From Pediococcus claussenii ATCC BAA-344 (GTDB lineage Bacteria > Bacillota > Bacilli > Lactobacillales > Lactobacillaceae), in the NCBI RefSeq assembly GCF_000237995.1, contig NC_016605.1, positions 1,736,001-1,800,000 of the forward strand: DNA of 64,000 bases, read 5' to 3'. The notes beneath the pieces are model-generated. The model was not told where the DNA came from, searched no databases, and was given only the letters and a program-made list of their open reading frames with translations. Made by a program: the position numbers and the translations under genes. Below, one piece after another: positions 41,459 through 51,338 of the stretch; within the stretch, counting starts at the first letter, position 1; each line of letters starts with the position of its first letter.

Positions 41459-43852
41459 CTACTTTAAATTAAATTGGCTATCGTTAACCATAATTGACTT
41501 ATCACGATAAATTAAATCTAGTTGCGGAGAATATATAGTTCCGCCAATTTGATTTACTTTTCCTAGTAATTTTTCACGGCTAAACTTGAGTCCATAATAA
41601 TTTCGAAGTACTTGCAGTAGATCATCGACGAACATTACATCTTCGGGCATTGCTTGTACTAAAAAATCGCTAATCCTAGTTCTAACAGTACTGTTAGAAC
41701 TTAGTTTAATAAAAAGCGGTTCTCTAGTGATGATTTTAGTGAATTCTCCAGTTGAAAATAAAATATTCTGGTAAAATTCATTTTTTAAATTTAGGTCACT
41801 TAATGGTGACTCAAATCCGTCATTCTTCAAAGATGTCCAGCTAAAAAATTGATTCAAATTTACTTTTTCATTCACTTGATCTAAAAATTCTTGAATCGTT
41901 GCTTTTGTGATCCCGACCTTTTCTAACTGATCTATTCGCTTAAAATGCTCATTATCTACCAAAACTAATTGGTGCGTTCGTTCCAATTCACGTAATCGGA
42001 CATTAACTGCCAGGTTATTCAGTGATTTAACTTCTGAAACACTAATTTGGGCCTGATCTAACATTGCATCAATAGCTTCACCTTGTTTTGAGTATTGTTC
42101 CTTAACATATAATATTTCACGTTGAATATACCCTAATTGAATAGCCAATCTAGGGTTTAACCGCGCCTGCTCATCAATACGCCTAATTATCTGAGTAAAT
42201 TTTTCTTCACTATAGATTGGTTGCTTTAATTCACGCCGAACTCGATCAAAGAAAACCGGATTTTGAGGTTCCCAATACTCATTGACAACAACATTATCTT
42301 TGAAAAATAACCGATAATCTCTTAATAAAGTCGTTCGAGTCGTACTTGAACTAAACGCATACTCATCACTAAAATAATCTACAACCTCATCTAATGTTTT
42401 GCCGGATAATTGTTGTAAAGCATTGATATAAAAGTCGTCTTGATGCCCAATACCTATCCACACCTGAGATTGACGAACAATTTTGAAAATATGTGGAAAT
42501 TTAGAAATTCCCAGTTGCTTAATCACATTAGCAAGTTCTGTTCCATTATGAATATCCAATAATTCCATTAAATCTGGATTTAACTTATAGAAATAATTCA
42601 CACCATAAATACCCGGAAACACATCAAATAATTGATCTAATTCCTCAATAAAATCTTTAGCATCATCAATTTGATATTGTCGAAAATGGCCATGACCACG
42701 ATAAACAACTGGTAAACGCTGAATTGCAGCTTCTAACGCATGACTCTTTGATATCAAATATTCCGACGGTAAATTTTTTGTTTTAACATACTCATTTACA
42801 CTTGTTATAAATTCTGTCTCAGATACAGTTTTATTTGCAAGTAGGTTCAAAACATCTTCATAAATTGCCCGACTACTTAAGGCTTGAACCGTACCATTAC
42901 TTGCTAACAATAATTTATGTTCAACCGCATACTGCTGCTTTTCCGCTTCTGAAATATCACTAGCACCAGAAATGAATTCATAACTGGTTCGACCTTCACC
43001 TGCTCCATCAAGTAACCGAATATATCTAAATATATAGCCTGGTTTTTTAGTAAACCATTCGAAATCTTCTAAACTAAAGTCATAGTGGGCTAATAGGTTT
43101 CGATATGGTTGTACATCTTCAAAGACAGGCAATTTTTTTATGATTTTTGTCGTAATTTGGCGGACTCTTTCACGCGATAGGTCGTTTTTTTCGCCAATTT
43201 CTTGTAAAGTACACCCGTTTAAACGATCCACAAAGAGCTTTTTTTGGTAAAAATCCTGTTTTATAAATTCTGATAATGTACTTGGAATCTTTTTAACCTT
43301 TAAAAGTTTAAGTGTTTTTTGTTTCTGTTTTTCTTCGGGTGTTACAACATCTTGTTCAGTTAATCTTTTCCACTGTTTTCTCAAAATTTCGGCACGTTCA
43401 ATTAACTTATCATCATCAGGCGTAAAAGTTTTTATTGCATCCTCAGTATTTTGCCAATCTGTCCATTTTTCGACTATTTCCGTAATTTCTTCACTTCGTT
43501 GGTCAAAAATTGTTGGGTCATTCTGAAACGCTTTTTTAATCATTAAAATATCAAAACCTTCAGGCATTTTTTTACGAAGTGCATTCATACCAACTGCTGT
43601 TAATCCAAAACCAAATAGTAATTGGGCGTCAGTAACCTTAAGGTCCTTAAGGTTCAACTGTTTTGCTTTCTGTATCTGAGTAATTAATCGGTTGGCCTTC
43701 CTTGCGGGTGACACGAGTGCCGCTAATTGTTCCGCGTCTATCAACGGATTTAAAATATCAATCAATGCTAGATTAGATTCTGAAAAACGTTCTATGTCTC
43801 GCTCCTTAATTTGTACATTTAATAGTTCATACAATGATGGATCTTTAATCAT
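41459..43852 (-). CDS. Large protein with a sigma-70 region-4-like helix-turn-helix, 797 aa
   Basis: Residues about 205-242 (VDRLNGCTLQEIGEKNDLSRERVRQITTKIIKKL) match sigma-70 region 4, which reads -35 elements. No region 2 or 3 is seen, so it is not an ordinary sigma factor. The rest is helical, with no recognised nuclease, ATPase or membrane motif; a repetitive helical C-terminal half suggests several winged-helix-like folds. ATG 43852 has GGAGGAG six bases upstream. It follows rlmH by 68 bp on the same strand, so it may be in that transcript. Function is unknown; a DNA-binding regulatory or defence role is conceivable. Confidence 0.75.
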   Translation of the reverse strand: MIKDPSLYELLNVQIKERDIERFSESNLALIDILNPLIDAEQLAALVSPARKANRLITQIQKAKQLNLKDLKVTDAQLLFGFGLTAVGMNALRKKMPEGFDILMIKKAFQNDPTIFDQRSEEITEIVEKWTDWQNTEDAIKTFTPDDDKLIERAEILRKQWKRLTEQDVVTPEEKQKQKTLKLLKVKKIPSTLSEFIKQDFYQKKLFVDRLNGCTLQEIGEKNDLSRERVRQITTKIIKKLPVFEDVQPYRNLLAHYDFSLEDFEWFTKKPGYIFRYIRLLDGAGEGRTSYEFISGASDISEAEKQQYAVEHKLLLASNGTVQALSSRAIYEDVLNLLANKTVSETEFITSVNEYVKTKNLPSEYLISKSHALEAAIQRLPVVYRGHGHFRQYQIDDAKDFIEELDQLFDVFPGIYGVNYFYKLNPDLMELLDIHNGTELANVIKQLGISKFPHIFKIVRQSQVWIGIGHQDDFYINALQQLSGKTLDEVVDYFSDEYAFSSSTTRTTLLRDYRLFFKDNVVVNEYWEPQNPVFFDRVRRELKQPIYSEEKFTQIIRRIDEQARLNPRLAIQLGYIQREILYVKEQYSKQGEAIDAMLDQAQISVSEVKSLNNLAVNVRLRELERTHQLVLVDNEHFKRIDQLEKVGITKATIQEFLDQVNEKVNLNQFFSWTSLKNDGFESPLSDLNLKNEFYQNILFSTGEFTKIITREPLFIKLSSNSTVRTRISDFLVQAMPEDVMFVDDLLQVLRNYYGLKFSREKLLGKVNQIGGTIYSPQLDLIYRDKSIMVNDSQFNLK

Positions 43853-43920
43853 CCAAATCTCCTCCAATAGAATCCTCATAATTCCTTTTTACAATGTTTC
43901 AGTTATTTGAATAAACTGCA

Positions 43921-44400
43921 TCACTTATGATAAGTGCTTCCTGCGTTAATCATATTCGCACGGTAAATTTGTTCCGTTAACACCAAACGCATTAATTGAT
44001 GCGGCAAAGTGAATTTTCCGAATGAAATATGCGCATCTGCCCTTTTAATAACCTCTTTACTCAATCCCAATGATCCGCCAATCACAAACGTAATATCAGA
44101 GTGCCCGTATGTAGTTAAATTAGCAATCTCCTTTGCCAATTCTTCTGATGTTCGCTCTTTTCCTAAGATCTCCAAAGTATAAACATACTCTCGTTCTTTG
44201 ATATGATCTAAAATTCGTTTTCCCTCACGAATTTTTACCTCGTTCATCTCTGCATCACTGAGTTTCTCTGGAGCTTTTTCATCACTTACTTCTACTATCT
44301 CAAATTTGCAGAAACGTTGTAGCCTTTTGGAATATTCTGCGATTCCCAGCTTTAAATATTTCTCTTTTAACTTTCCCACACCAATAATCTTAATATTCAA
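43921..44400 (-). CDS. rlmH: 23S rRNA (pseudouridine-1915-N3)-methyltransferase RlmH, 159 aa
   Basis: A SPOUT methyltransferase: [27 protein letters not shown] at the start, the central [11 protein letters not shown]-adenosylmethionine knot segment, and the ending [31 protein letters not shown] are diagnostic. It methylates pseudouridine 1915 in helix 69 of 23S rRNA on assembled 70S ribosomes. TTG 44400 gives the standard 159 residues and has GAGGTG eight bases upstream; GTG 44409 is possible but less likely. It lies next to a DnaA-box cluster and downstream of htrA on the same strand. Confidence 0.97.
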   Translation of the reverse strand: MNIKIIGVGKLKEKYLKLGIAEYSKRLQRFCKFEIVEVSDEKAPEKLSDAEMNEVKIREGKRILDHIKEREYVYTLEILGKERTSEELAKEIANLTTYGHSDITFVIGGSLGLSKEVIKRADAHISFGKFTLPHQLMRLVLTEQIYRANMINAGSTYHK

Positions 44401-44401
44401 A

Positions 44402-44800
44402 TTATCCACACCTCATTTGAGTTATTCACAAAGTTATCCACAGGTTATACCCAGTTATGAACACCCTGATTTTTTAAAATCCCATTTTAATGGGCTTCCT
44501 TTTTCTGTTAAAATGTCAATAGTTTTTTAGTTATCCACAATTTTTTCTCAAATATTTTGTTTCAATCCACAAGCAACTATCGCCTATATATCAGCATTTA
44601 TGAACTTAAATTTCAGTTAGCAATTTTTTTATCCACACAATTCACACCAACCTGTGGATAACTTATTAAGAAGTTCTTAAGGGCGACATAACAGTATTTG
44701 TGAATAACTCCTGAACACTTGTTCAAGTTATCCACAAAGTTATCCACAGATTGGCAAAAAATTGTAAACTGAGCTTCAATCTCTTAAAAAGTTATCCACT
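44402..44800. promoter_or_regulatory. Cluster of DnaA boxes in the rlmH-htrA intergenic region
   Basis: Within 400 bp there are seven perfect TTATCCACA boxes (44402, 44434, 44531, 44629, 44653 reverse, 44728, 44740), two TTATTCACA variants (44422 and 44699 reverse) and one TTATCCACT (44792). AT-rich blocks lie between them. This density is that of an origin or of a DnaA-titrating site. The whole gap between rlmH and htrA (about 555 bp) holds no gene. Confidence 0.8.
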
Positions 44801-44955
44801 CTATAACCCTCTCCTCAGATTATAAAATAAATTTATGGCTAACCGCAGACAGTGACATCTTTTTTCTTTTATAAATCCCATTATATCAGTATATGCCAAA
44901 ATAAAAATCCACTTTATATAGTAAAGTGGATTTGACAAATTAAATTAAATTGAAG

Positions 44956-46209
44956 CTATTTCGCTTGTTCAGTTAACTTATTTGAAGTTTCAGTCAAGGT
45001 CACATTAGCGGTTTTATAGTTACCATTACGATAGTATCCAACCGTGATCTTATCCCCAACCTTATATTTATACAACGTATCCCTTAAACCTGATAAACCA
45101 GATATTTTGTGGTTATCAACCTTAGTCACAACATCATATTTCTTTAATCCCGCATTTGATGCAGGAGAACTGCCAAATACTTGCATTATCACGGCGCCAT
45201 CTTGAATATTTGATGGTAATTTTAATACCGATTTTTGTTGACTAGCTGAAACCTGAGTTAAATCAACGGTTGCAACTCCCAGAGCTGGGCGCGTAATTTT
45301 ACCATTCTTAACTAACTGATCAATAATTGAAACAACCTCATTGGAAGGAATTGCAAATCCCATTCCTTCGACACTAGTTCCACTACTATCACCAGTACTA
45401 GCCAATTTCATGGAATTTATTCCAACTACCTGCCCAGCTAAATTAATCAAAGGTCCACCTGAGTTACCGGGATTAATGGCTGCGTCTGTTTGAATAACAG
45501 TAGCCTCGCCAGCAGCTTGCCCATCCTCTGCTGCAGTTGAAACAGTTCTCTTCTTTGCAGAGATAATTCCTTGTGTGAGTGAAGTAGCATATTCTGATCC
45601 CAGCGGTGAACCAATTGCAAGTGCAGTCTCACCAACCTTAATATCGTCAGAATCACCAAAACTTGCGACCTTTTGCACATCAGAAGCATTGATCTTTAAA
45701 ACTGCTAAATCAGTAATTGAATCTTTACCAACTAACTCAGCGGGAAGTTTCTTTCCATCACTCATAATGATTTCCAACGAATTAGATCCAGAAACAACAT
45801 GGTTATTAGTTACAATATAAGCAGTATTCCCGTTCTTTTTATAGATTACACCAGAGCCCTCCGAAGCGGTCTCAAGTTGACTTGAATCGCTCTTACTTTG
45901 CGATTTAGATCCACTACCAAATATTGATCCAATTACGCCTTGACCCGATGATGAATTTGATGCTTTTTGTAAATTAATAACAGAAACAACCGAATCTTTA
46001 ATTGTATTAAAAGCTTTTTCGGACTGCGTATCAACGTTAACCTTGACGTCACTAACCTTTGTGGTACCACCCGAATTAGAACCAGTTGGAACTGCAGTAG
46101 AGCTATCATCAATTCTTTGTTGCACAAAACTGGCTCCACCAAATGCAACTCCACCACCGATTAATCCAGCAATTGCTGCCGTTAAAATTAGCTTATTGTT
46201 TTTGTTCAT
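44956..46209 (-). CDS. htrA: HtrA/DegP-like membrane-anchored serine protease, 417 aa
   Basis: An N-terminal membrane anchor (LILTAAIAGLIGGGVAFGG) is followed by a Ser-rich linker and a trypsin-like domain with His137 (NNHVV), Asp168 (SITDLAV) and Ser250 (GNSGGPL). One PDZ domain occupies about residues 310-400. It degrades misfolded exported proteins at the cell surface. ATG 46209 has GGAAGGGAA at 46219-46227; an upstream in-frame start would add 26 residues without a ribosome site. It follows yycJ in the wal cluster, separated by about 90 bp. Confidence 0.96.
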   Translation of the reverse strand: MNKNNKLILTAAIAGLIGGGVAFGGASFVQQRIDDSSTAVPTGSNSGGTTKVSDVKVNVDTQSEKAFNTIKDSVVSVINLQKASNSSSGQGVIGSIFGSGSKSQSKSDSSQLETASEGSGVIYKKNGNTAYIVTNNHVVSGSNSLEIIMSDGKKLPAELVGKDSITDLAVLKINASDVQKVASFGDSDDIKVGETALAIGSPLGSEYATSLTQGIISAKKRTVSTAAEDGQAAGEATVIQTDAAINPGNSGGPLINLAGQVVGINSMKLASTGDSSGTSVEGMGFAIPSNEVVSIIDQLVKNGKITRPALGVATVDLTQVSASQQKSVLKLPSNIQDGAVIMQVFGSSPASNAGLKKYDVVTKVDNHKISGLSGLRDTLYKYKVGDKITVGYYRNGNYKTANVTLTETSNKLTEQAK

Positions 46210-46302
46210 TGATCTACATTCCCTTCCGAGCTTTATTATCAAAATAATACACTTTAAATTCGAACAAATTATGAAAAAGTAACACAATTAAATACATGTT
46301 GT

Positions 46303-47109
46303 TTAAATAAGTGTTAATTTATCTGCTTTTTCGTGGTCAGTGTCCAAAACCTCAAAATCATGTCCCACACCTAAATCATTATTTTGCATCATTGAAGTAA
46401 CAGTTAGGTGCGCCAACTCTTTCATATTGTTATGTAAACTTAAATGTCCAAGATAGATTTTTTTGGTCCGATTTCCCATCACATTCATCAAGGCATTAGC
46501 ACCATCTTCATTAGATAAATGACCATGACCTCCCAAAATACGTTGCTTTAATGGCCATGGATACTCACCCATTCGCAACATTTCCATATCATGATTAACC
46601 TCAAATAAGTAACCATCGGCGTTGTTAATTGTTCCCGCAACCCGATCGGATACGTAGCCAGTATCAGTTAGAATTACAAAAGATTTTCCATCATGATGAA
46701 ATTCATAGAACTGCGGTTCAGCAGCGTCATGAGAAACTGAAAAACTTTCGACATCCAAATCACCTAGTGTTTTTACCGTATTGGCATCAAAAATAAATTT
46801 TTGTGCATTATCTAATTTTCCGATCTTACTACCAATTGCAGCCCAAGTACCCTTATTGGCATAAACATTCAAATTATATTTGCGAGCAAGGACACCAGCC
46901 CCCTTGATATGGTCCGTATGCTCATGTGTAATAAATAGAGAATCGACATCATTTAAATCTCGGCCGATACTATCCATCAACCCAGCAATCTTCTTTCCGC
47001 TCAATCCTGCATCCACCAATACCTTGTGTTCTGGTGTCTCAATATACGTAACGTTTCCCGTACTACCACTAGCAAGTACACTAACTTTTAATCCCTTATC
47101 TGATGACAA
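46303..47109 (-). CDS. yycJ: YycJ/WalJ metallo-beta-lactamase-fold exonuclease-like protein, 268 aa
   Basis: It has the MBL signature ITHEHTDHIKG (HxHxDH) and further ligands in FSVSHDAAEP, LTDTGY and LGHLSLHNN. WalJ proteins are 5-prime exonucleases linked to DNA repair and to cell division timing. TTG 47109 is preferred, since GGGGAG lies seven bases upstream and the protein then has the usual 264-270 aa length; the ATG at 47124 has no ribosome site. It is the fifth gene of the walRKHIJ operon. Confidence 0.95.
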   Translation of the reverse strand: MSSDKGLKVSVLASGSTGNVTYIETPEHKVLVDAGLSGKKIAGLMDSIGRDLNDVDSLFITHEHTDHIKGAGVLARKYNLNVYANKGTWAAIGSKIGKLDNAQKFIFDANTVKTLGDLDVESFSVSHDAAEPQFYEFHHDGKSFVILTDTGYVSDRVAGTINNADGYLFEVNHDMEMLRMGEYPWPLKQRILGGHGHLSNEDGANALMNVMGNRTKKIYLGHLSLHNNMKELAHLTVTSMMQNNDLGVGHDFEVLDTDHEKADKLTLI

Positions 47110-47173
47110 AATATTACTCCCCATACTATTAAATTTAACTTCATTTAATAAACTGCTTAACTTAAAATGAAAC

Positions 47174-48136
47174 TCAGCGAACGCTATTCATTCGTTCACT
47201 CCGGCTTCTCACAACAGTATTCGACGACGATGTAGCGTTATCCGAAGCAACCGTTGAAGTTGCTGAAGATCCGGCCGGCGCTCCAATTGTCTCTGTCACA
47301 TCTGACGCTGCTGAATTTTCGTTCTCAGAATCAGTAACAGTTGTCTGACTATCATGTTTCATAATCATACCTGTGAATGCATCAATACGTTTAATTTGGA
47401 CATTGGGATTATTCTTACTTTTAACACCAATCACCCATGTTGGGACATATACTAAACCATTATTACCATCAAGTAAATGAGTATACCCTAGGTCTGCCCA
47501 TTCAATTTTAGAATCATTTGGAATTTCGTTATACTGATAAAGCCATGTAACAGCTCGTGCTTGACTAATTAAATCTGATTCTTCCCTCAGAGGTGCTACA
47601 TTAGATATATATCCCTGGGTGTAACCCGTGACTAATCCATTATTATTAACATTGAAAACTAGCTCACCAAAATGGGAATAGACTGAATGACCATCGACAT
47701 GTTGCGTATAAACAACCTGACTTCCATTTGAAAGATGACTGTTATATCGATATTTCGAACCAAGAATAATATTACTTGGATTATCAACAAAGTCATCTAG
47801 GGTCTGACTCGGGTTTTTAATCGAAATTGATATTGGAGTTGATAAATTACTCGTCAAAATACCGTTTGAAACACGTGTTGTTTGTCCTGCTAATTGTTTA
47901 GTATCACGAAATACATTATCAATTTCTCCACTAGCATAGTAACCCCTTAACGTTTTATTAGAAAGAGGGGAAAATGAAATTTGGTCATTCCGCATTTCGC
48001 TTAGAATTGTAGCATTTTTATCAGAGTTCGATGAAGTTCTAATTCCTGACTCATTTTGCCAAAAAGAAAACACCAAAAATGCATCCAAAAATGCAAAAAC
48101 AATGATAAAGATTATTTCAATCCTTTTAAAATTCAT
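47174..48136 (-). CDS. yycI: YycI (WalI), two-component system regulatory protein, 320 aa
   Basis: The N-terminal membrane anchor FKRIEIIFIIVFAFLDAFLVFSFWQN is the recognisable start of YycI, followed by an outer domain. YycI and YycH bind WalK in the membrane and set its activity. The protein carries a Ser/Thr/Ala-rich tail of about 60 residues after the conserved end (HDSQTTVTDSENENSAAS onward) that makes it longer than the usual 260-280 aa. GGAGG-type ribosome site before the ATG. It sits 17 bp after yycH. Confidence 0.93.
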   Translation of the reverse strand: MNFKRIEIIFIIVFAFLDAFLVFSFWQNESGIRTSSNSDKNATILSEMRNDQISFSPLSNKTLRGYYASGEIDNVFRDTKQLAGQTTRVSNGILTSNLSTPISISIKNPSQTLDDFVDNPSNIILGSKYRYNSHLSNGSQVVYTQHVDGHSVYSHFGELVFNVNNNGLVTGYTQGYISNVAPLREESDLISQARAVTWLYQYNEIPNDSKIEWADLGYTHLLDGNNGLVYVPTWVIGVKSKNNPNVQIKRIDAFTGMIMKHDSQTTVTDSENENSAASDVTETIGAPAGSSATSTVASDNATSSSNTVVRSRSERMNSVR

Positions 48137-48153
48137 TTCCTACTCCCCTCCTC

Positions 48154-49455
48154 TTAGTTATTTGAATTTTGTACTACTACCCACTTATTCTTATAGTGTA
48201 CGTACCAACTCGGAACTAAATTAACGCTAGAGTCGGTCTTTACATTGCCTTCCCATGTATATCCAATTTGAATACCATCTACCTCATCCATGTCAAATCC
48301 ACTTGCCTGTAACTGGTTCAATGTTGTCTTAGTATCTGGTAGGCTAACACTCTTTTTCTGCGCTGGCATTGGTATTTCTAGGTTATATATTGAAAAATCG
48401 GTTTGGCGATCATTATTATTTCCACTAACTCTCACCGTACCAAGGTCGTCTTTATTAAAAATAGGGTATCCTTCTACAAAGCTTCGAAAAACTATTTGGT
48501 TATCGTTGCTAATATAATTAAAATATCTCATGTTATCCAATGGTACTCCCAATTCCCGTAACTGAGAAAAACTGTTCTCAATTCGTGTGCGCAAATCATT
48601 GGAGGAATTAGTTCCCCGAGTTGAGTCGTTAAACTGAACTGTTCCATTATCTCTTATAACTAATCGTTTACTGTTTCTACCGTCAGTATAAACTGTTCCC
48701 TCTTTTGTTTTCTTACTGTTAGTTGAACCTGAATCAGCAGCCGATAACAAGTTTGAAACGAATAAATTACTATTCAACTTATTCAACTGATAACTATAAT
48801 AAGGAGCGTCCACTGTATCTTGGTACATGGTAATCAAACTATGATTTAATATCTCTTCTTTAACATTGTTTCGAATATTTGCCTTTTTTACCAATGACTT
48901 AATCGAAGTTAAATCTTGATTGGTAACATCAATTTGATAAACATTGTAGTTTTCATCGTTCAATAAATAAATCTGTCCCCCTCTATCAAGCGGGATTAAT
49001 ATCCTACCAAACTGGTCTGACATTTTTAAACTTTGATTAAATGTTTCATTAAAAATATCGCCAGTAATGTTGTCTTCATACTTAAGCATCACACTTTTCG
49101 CATCAGTTGCATAATCCAAATAACGTTCTTTGTTGCCCTTAACCACCAAACGAATATTTTTCATTTTCCAGGTTCCAACTTTACTGGCAATCATATGTGA
49201 TAAATTAATTTTTGTATTACTAACTGTACTCTGTTTTTGTTCACCATTGGAATACACCACTTGTGTTGGAGTTACCACATCGCTCATTTCACGCGTTGCT
49301 TGATCAGATTGTACTTTCTCGCTAGTAACTTGTTGATGTGATCTCTCATAACGTGCTGGATTAGTCCATATTAGCCATGAAAGGGCCATACTTGCCAGTG
49401 CTAATACCGTTAAAAAAGCATGTCTAAAGAATACCCTAAATCTAGTTCTTCTCAT
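48154..49455 (-). CDS. yycH: YycH (WalH), two-component system regulatory protein, 433 aa
   Basis: An N-terminal membrane helix (FRHAFLTVLALASMALSWLIWTNPARYE) precedes a large outer domain of the YycH fold, with RGGQIYLLNDENYNVYQI and the late PSWYVHYKNKWV as recognisable parts. It restrains WalK together with YycI. ATG 49455 overlaps the walK stop (ATGA), a sign of translational coupling; a TTG at 49461 is the alternative. Length is normal. Confidence 0.93.
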   Translation of the reverse strand: MRRTRFRVFFRHAFLTVLALASMALSWLIWTNPARYERSHQQVTSEKVQSDQATREMSDVVTPTQVVYSNGEQKQSTVSNTKINLSHMIASKVGTWKMKNIRLVVKGNKERYLDYATDAKSVMLKYEDNITGDIFNETFNQSLKMSDQFGRILIPLDRGGQIYLLNDENYNVYQIDVTNQDLTSIKSLVKKANIRNNVKEEILNHSLITMYQDTVDAPYYSYQLNKLNSNLFVSNLLSAADSGSTNSKKTKEGTVYTDGRNSKRLVIRDNGTVQFNDSTRGTNSSNDLRTRIENSFSQLRELGVPLDNMRYFNYISNDNQIVFRSFVEGYPIFNKDDLGTVRVSGNNNDRQTDFSIYNLEIPMPAQKKSVSLPDTKTTLNQLQASGFDMDEVDGIQIGYTWEGNVKTDSSVNLVPSWYVHYKNKWVVVQNSNN

Positions 49456-51299
49456 TCCCAAGCATCCCCTTCCTCAAACGGTTCATATGGTAATGAAATA
49501 TAGAAGGTAGATCCAACCTCTTCTTTACTCTCAACCCAGATTCTACCACCATGCATCTGAATAACCTCTTTTGAAATAGCTAGCCCTAAACCGGTTCCTC
49601 CCTGAGCACGAGAACGTGCCTTATCAACACGGTAGAATCGATCAAATACGTGTGGCAAGGCATCCTTTGGTATTCCAAGTCCTTGATCTGAAATACTCAA
49701 AATAACGTGATTATGGGTTTCAAGGAGTCGACATGTTATGACACCACCATCGGGAGAATACTTGATTGCGTTATTCATTATATTATCAAGAACCTGTTGA
49801 ATCTTATCCGTATCTACTTCAACCCAAATATCGCGCTTAGTAAAGTCACGCTTAATTGAATACATTTTCTCCGGCTTATCGCTACTCTTTAGAATCATAT
49901 CGAAGCGATCTAAAATATGACTAAATAATTCATTTAGGTTAACAAACTCCAAATCTAACTTAGCGGTACCTGAATCCATACGTGATAAATTCAGTAAGTC
50001 ATTAATCATTCGCATCATTCGATCGGTTTCATCTTGCGTAACTTTCAAAAAATTAGGAGCAACTTCAGGATCTTTCCAAGCACCATCAACAAGCGCTTCA
50101 ATGTAGCTCTTCATGCTAGTTAAAGGTGTACGTAATTCGTGTGAAACATTGGAAACAAATTGCTTTCGATCTTCATCAATCTTTTGCTGTTCAGTAACAT
50201 CATGTAACACACAAACCAATCCACTAATAAACCCAGACTCACGTTGAATCAAAGCAAATGATGCATGCAAAATAAGATCTTTTCCTTCTTCAGAAAGATC
50301 TAATACTTCTTGTTCTTGATTTTCAAATAAGTCTCGCAAATTGTATTTATCACGTAACTTTAAAACATCCAAAATAGACTGACCTATTACTTGATCGGCA
50401 TTGACATCTAGAAAATCCGTTGCCATCTCATTAACAATTGTTATTTTGCCACGACGATCAGCTGCAATAACACCATCAGTCATATAACCCAATACTGAGT
50501 CTAATCTTCGCCGCTCTGATTCAGTAGACTCTTGCGCCTCTTCAACTCGAACAGAAAGATTATTAACTGCCTCAGCCAATTGACCTAATTCATCGTCACC
50601 ATAAATTTGAACGTGACCTGAATAATCACCTCGAGCAATTTGCATCGTCCTCTGTCGCATTTCTTCAATTGGTCGGGTAATCGCTCCAGCAATTAAGATT
50701 GCTAAAATCAAACCAACAGTAATCGCAATCAATGCAGCTACCACAAAAATAAGGGTAATGTTATTAACATTTTGATATACAGATTCCAAATGAGCGCGCA
50801 AATAAACAACACCTACTAAATTATTTGTCGTACCCTGCGTATTAATTAGTGGGACGATTGAAATAAAGTAACGGGTATTATTGGCGCGATTATACGAAAC
50901 TTGTTGGTAAGTTCTCGTATTATAAATTACACTTTTGACATTTCGATCAGTTGATTTTTGCCCAACAATTGCCTGATCATTGGCATCACTCGTACCACGA
51001 ATAATTCCTTTATTATCAATAACTCTTATTTCTGAAATATTTTGATTATTTCCACTACTAATAATTTGTTGAATTTGATGGTTAGCTTTACCAGTATTAC
51101 TGCGTTCAAGCTGGTCAATGATCGCATTATCAACATATGGTTGTAACTGTACTTGGCTTTTAAACTGATTTAAATTTTGAGTTTCAAGTTGGCGCACAAA
51201 AATAACCCCAAAGACTTCCAACGTTACAACTAATAACATTGCAAACACTAGAGCTATTTTAAAATTAATTGACTTAAAAAATGGTGTTCTTTTTTTCAT
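49452..51299 (-). CDS. walK: Sensor histidine kinase WalK (VicK), 615 aa
   Basis: Two membrane helices (FKIALVFAMLLVVTLEVFGVIF and ITLIFVVAALIAITVGLILAILIA) flank an outer PAS-like domain. Inside follow HAMP (ITRPIEEMRQR), PAS (residues about 260-370), HisKA with the phosphorylated His in VSHELRTPL, and HATPase motifs NAIKYS, DQGLGIP and GTGLGLAIS. This is the full WalK layout. It senses cell-wall status and phosphorylates WalR. Essential in most low-GC Gram-positives. Confidence 0.97.
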   Translation of the reverse strand: MKKRTPFFKSINFKIALVFAMLLVVTLEVFGVIFVRQLETQNLNQFKSQVQLQPYVDNAIIDQLERSNTGKANHQIQQIISSGNNQNISEIRVIDNKGIIRGTSDANDQAIVGQKSTDRNVKSVIYNTRTYQQVSYNRANNTRYFISIVPLINTQGTTNNLVGVVYLRAHLESVYQNVNNITLIFVVAALIAITVGLILAILIAGAITRPIEEMRQRTMQIARGDYSGHVQIYGDDELGQLAEAVNNLSVRVEEAQESTESERRRLDSVLGYMTDGVIAADRRGKITIVNEMATDFLDVNADQVIGQSILDVLKLRDKYNLRDLFENQEQEVLDLSEEGKDLILHASFALIQRESGFISGLVCVLHDVTEQQKIDEDRKQFVSNVSHELRTPLTSMKSYIEALVDGAWKDPEVAPNFLKVTQDETDRMMRMINDLLNLSRMDSGTAKLDLEFVNLNELFSHILDRFDMILKSSDKPEKMYSIKRDFTKRDIWVEVDTDKIQQVLDNIMNNAIKYSPDGGVITCRLLETHNHVILSISDQGLGIPKDALPHVFDRFYRVDKARSRAQGGTGLGLAISKEVIQMHGGRIWVESKEEVGSTFYISLPYEPFEEGDAWE

Positions 51300-51338
51300 T
51301 GACGCTACAAAGCTCCCAAACGTATTTCAAATTTGAAA

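Noticed and set aside
44402-44800. Calling this region the chromosomal origin outright
   Set aside because: The DnaA boxes are convincing, but neither dnaA, dnaN nor rpmH is in the window and strand-bias evidence cannot be computed here, so it is reported only as a DnaA-box cluster.
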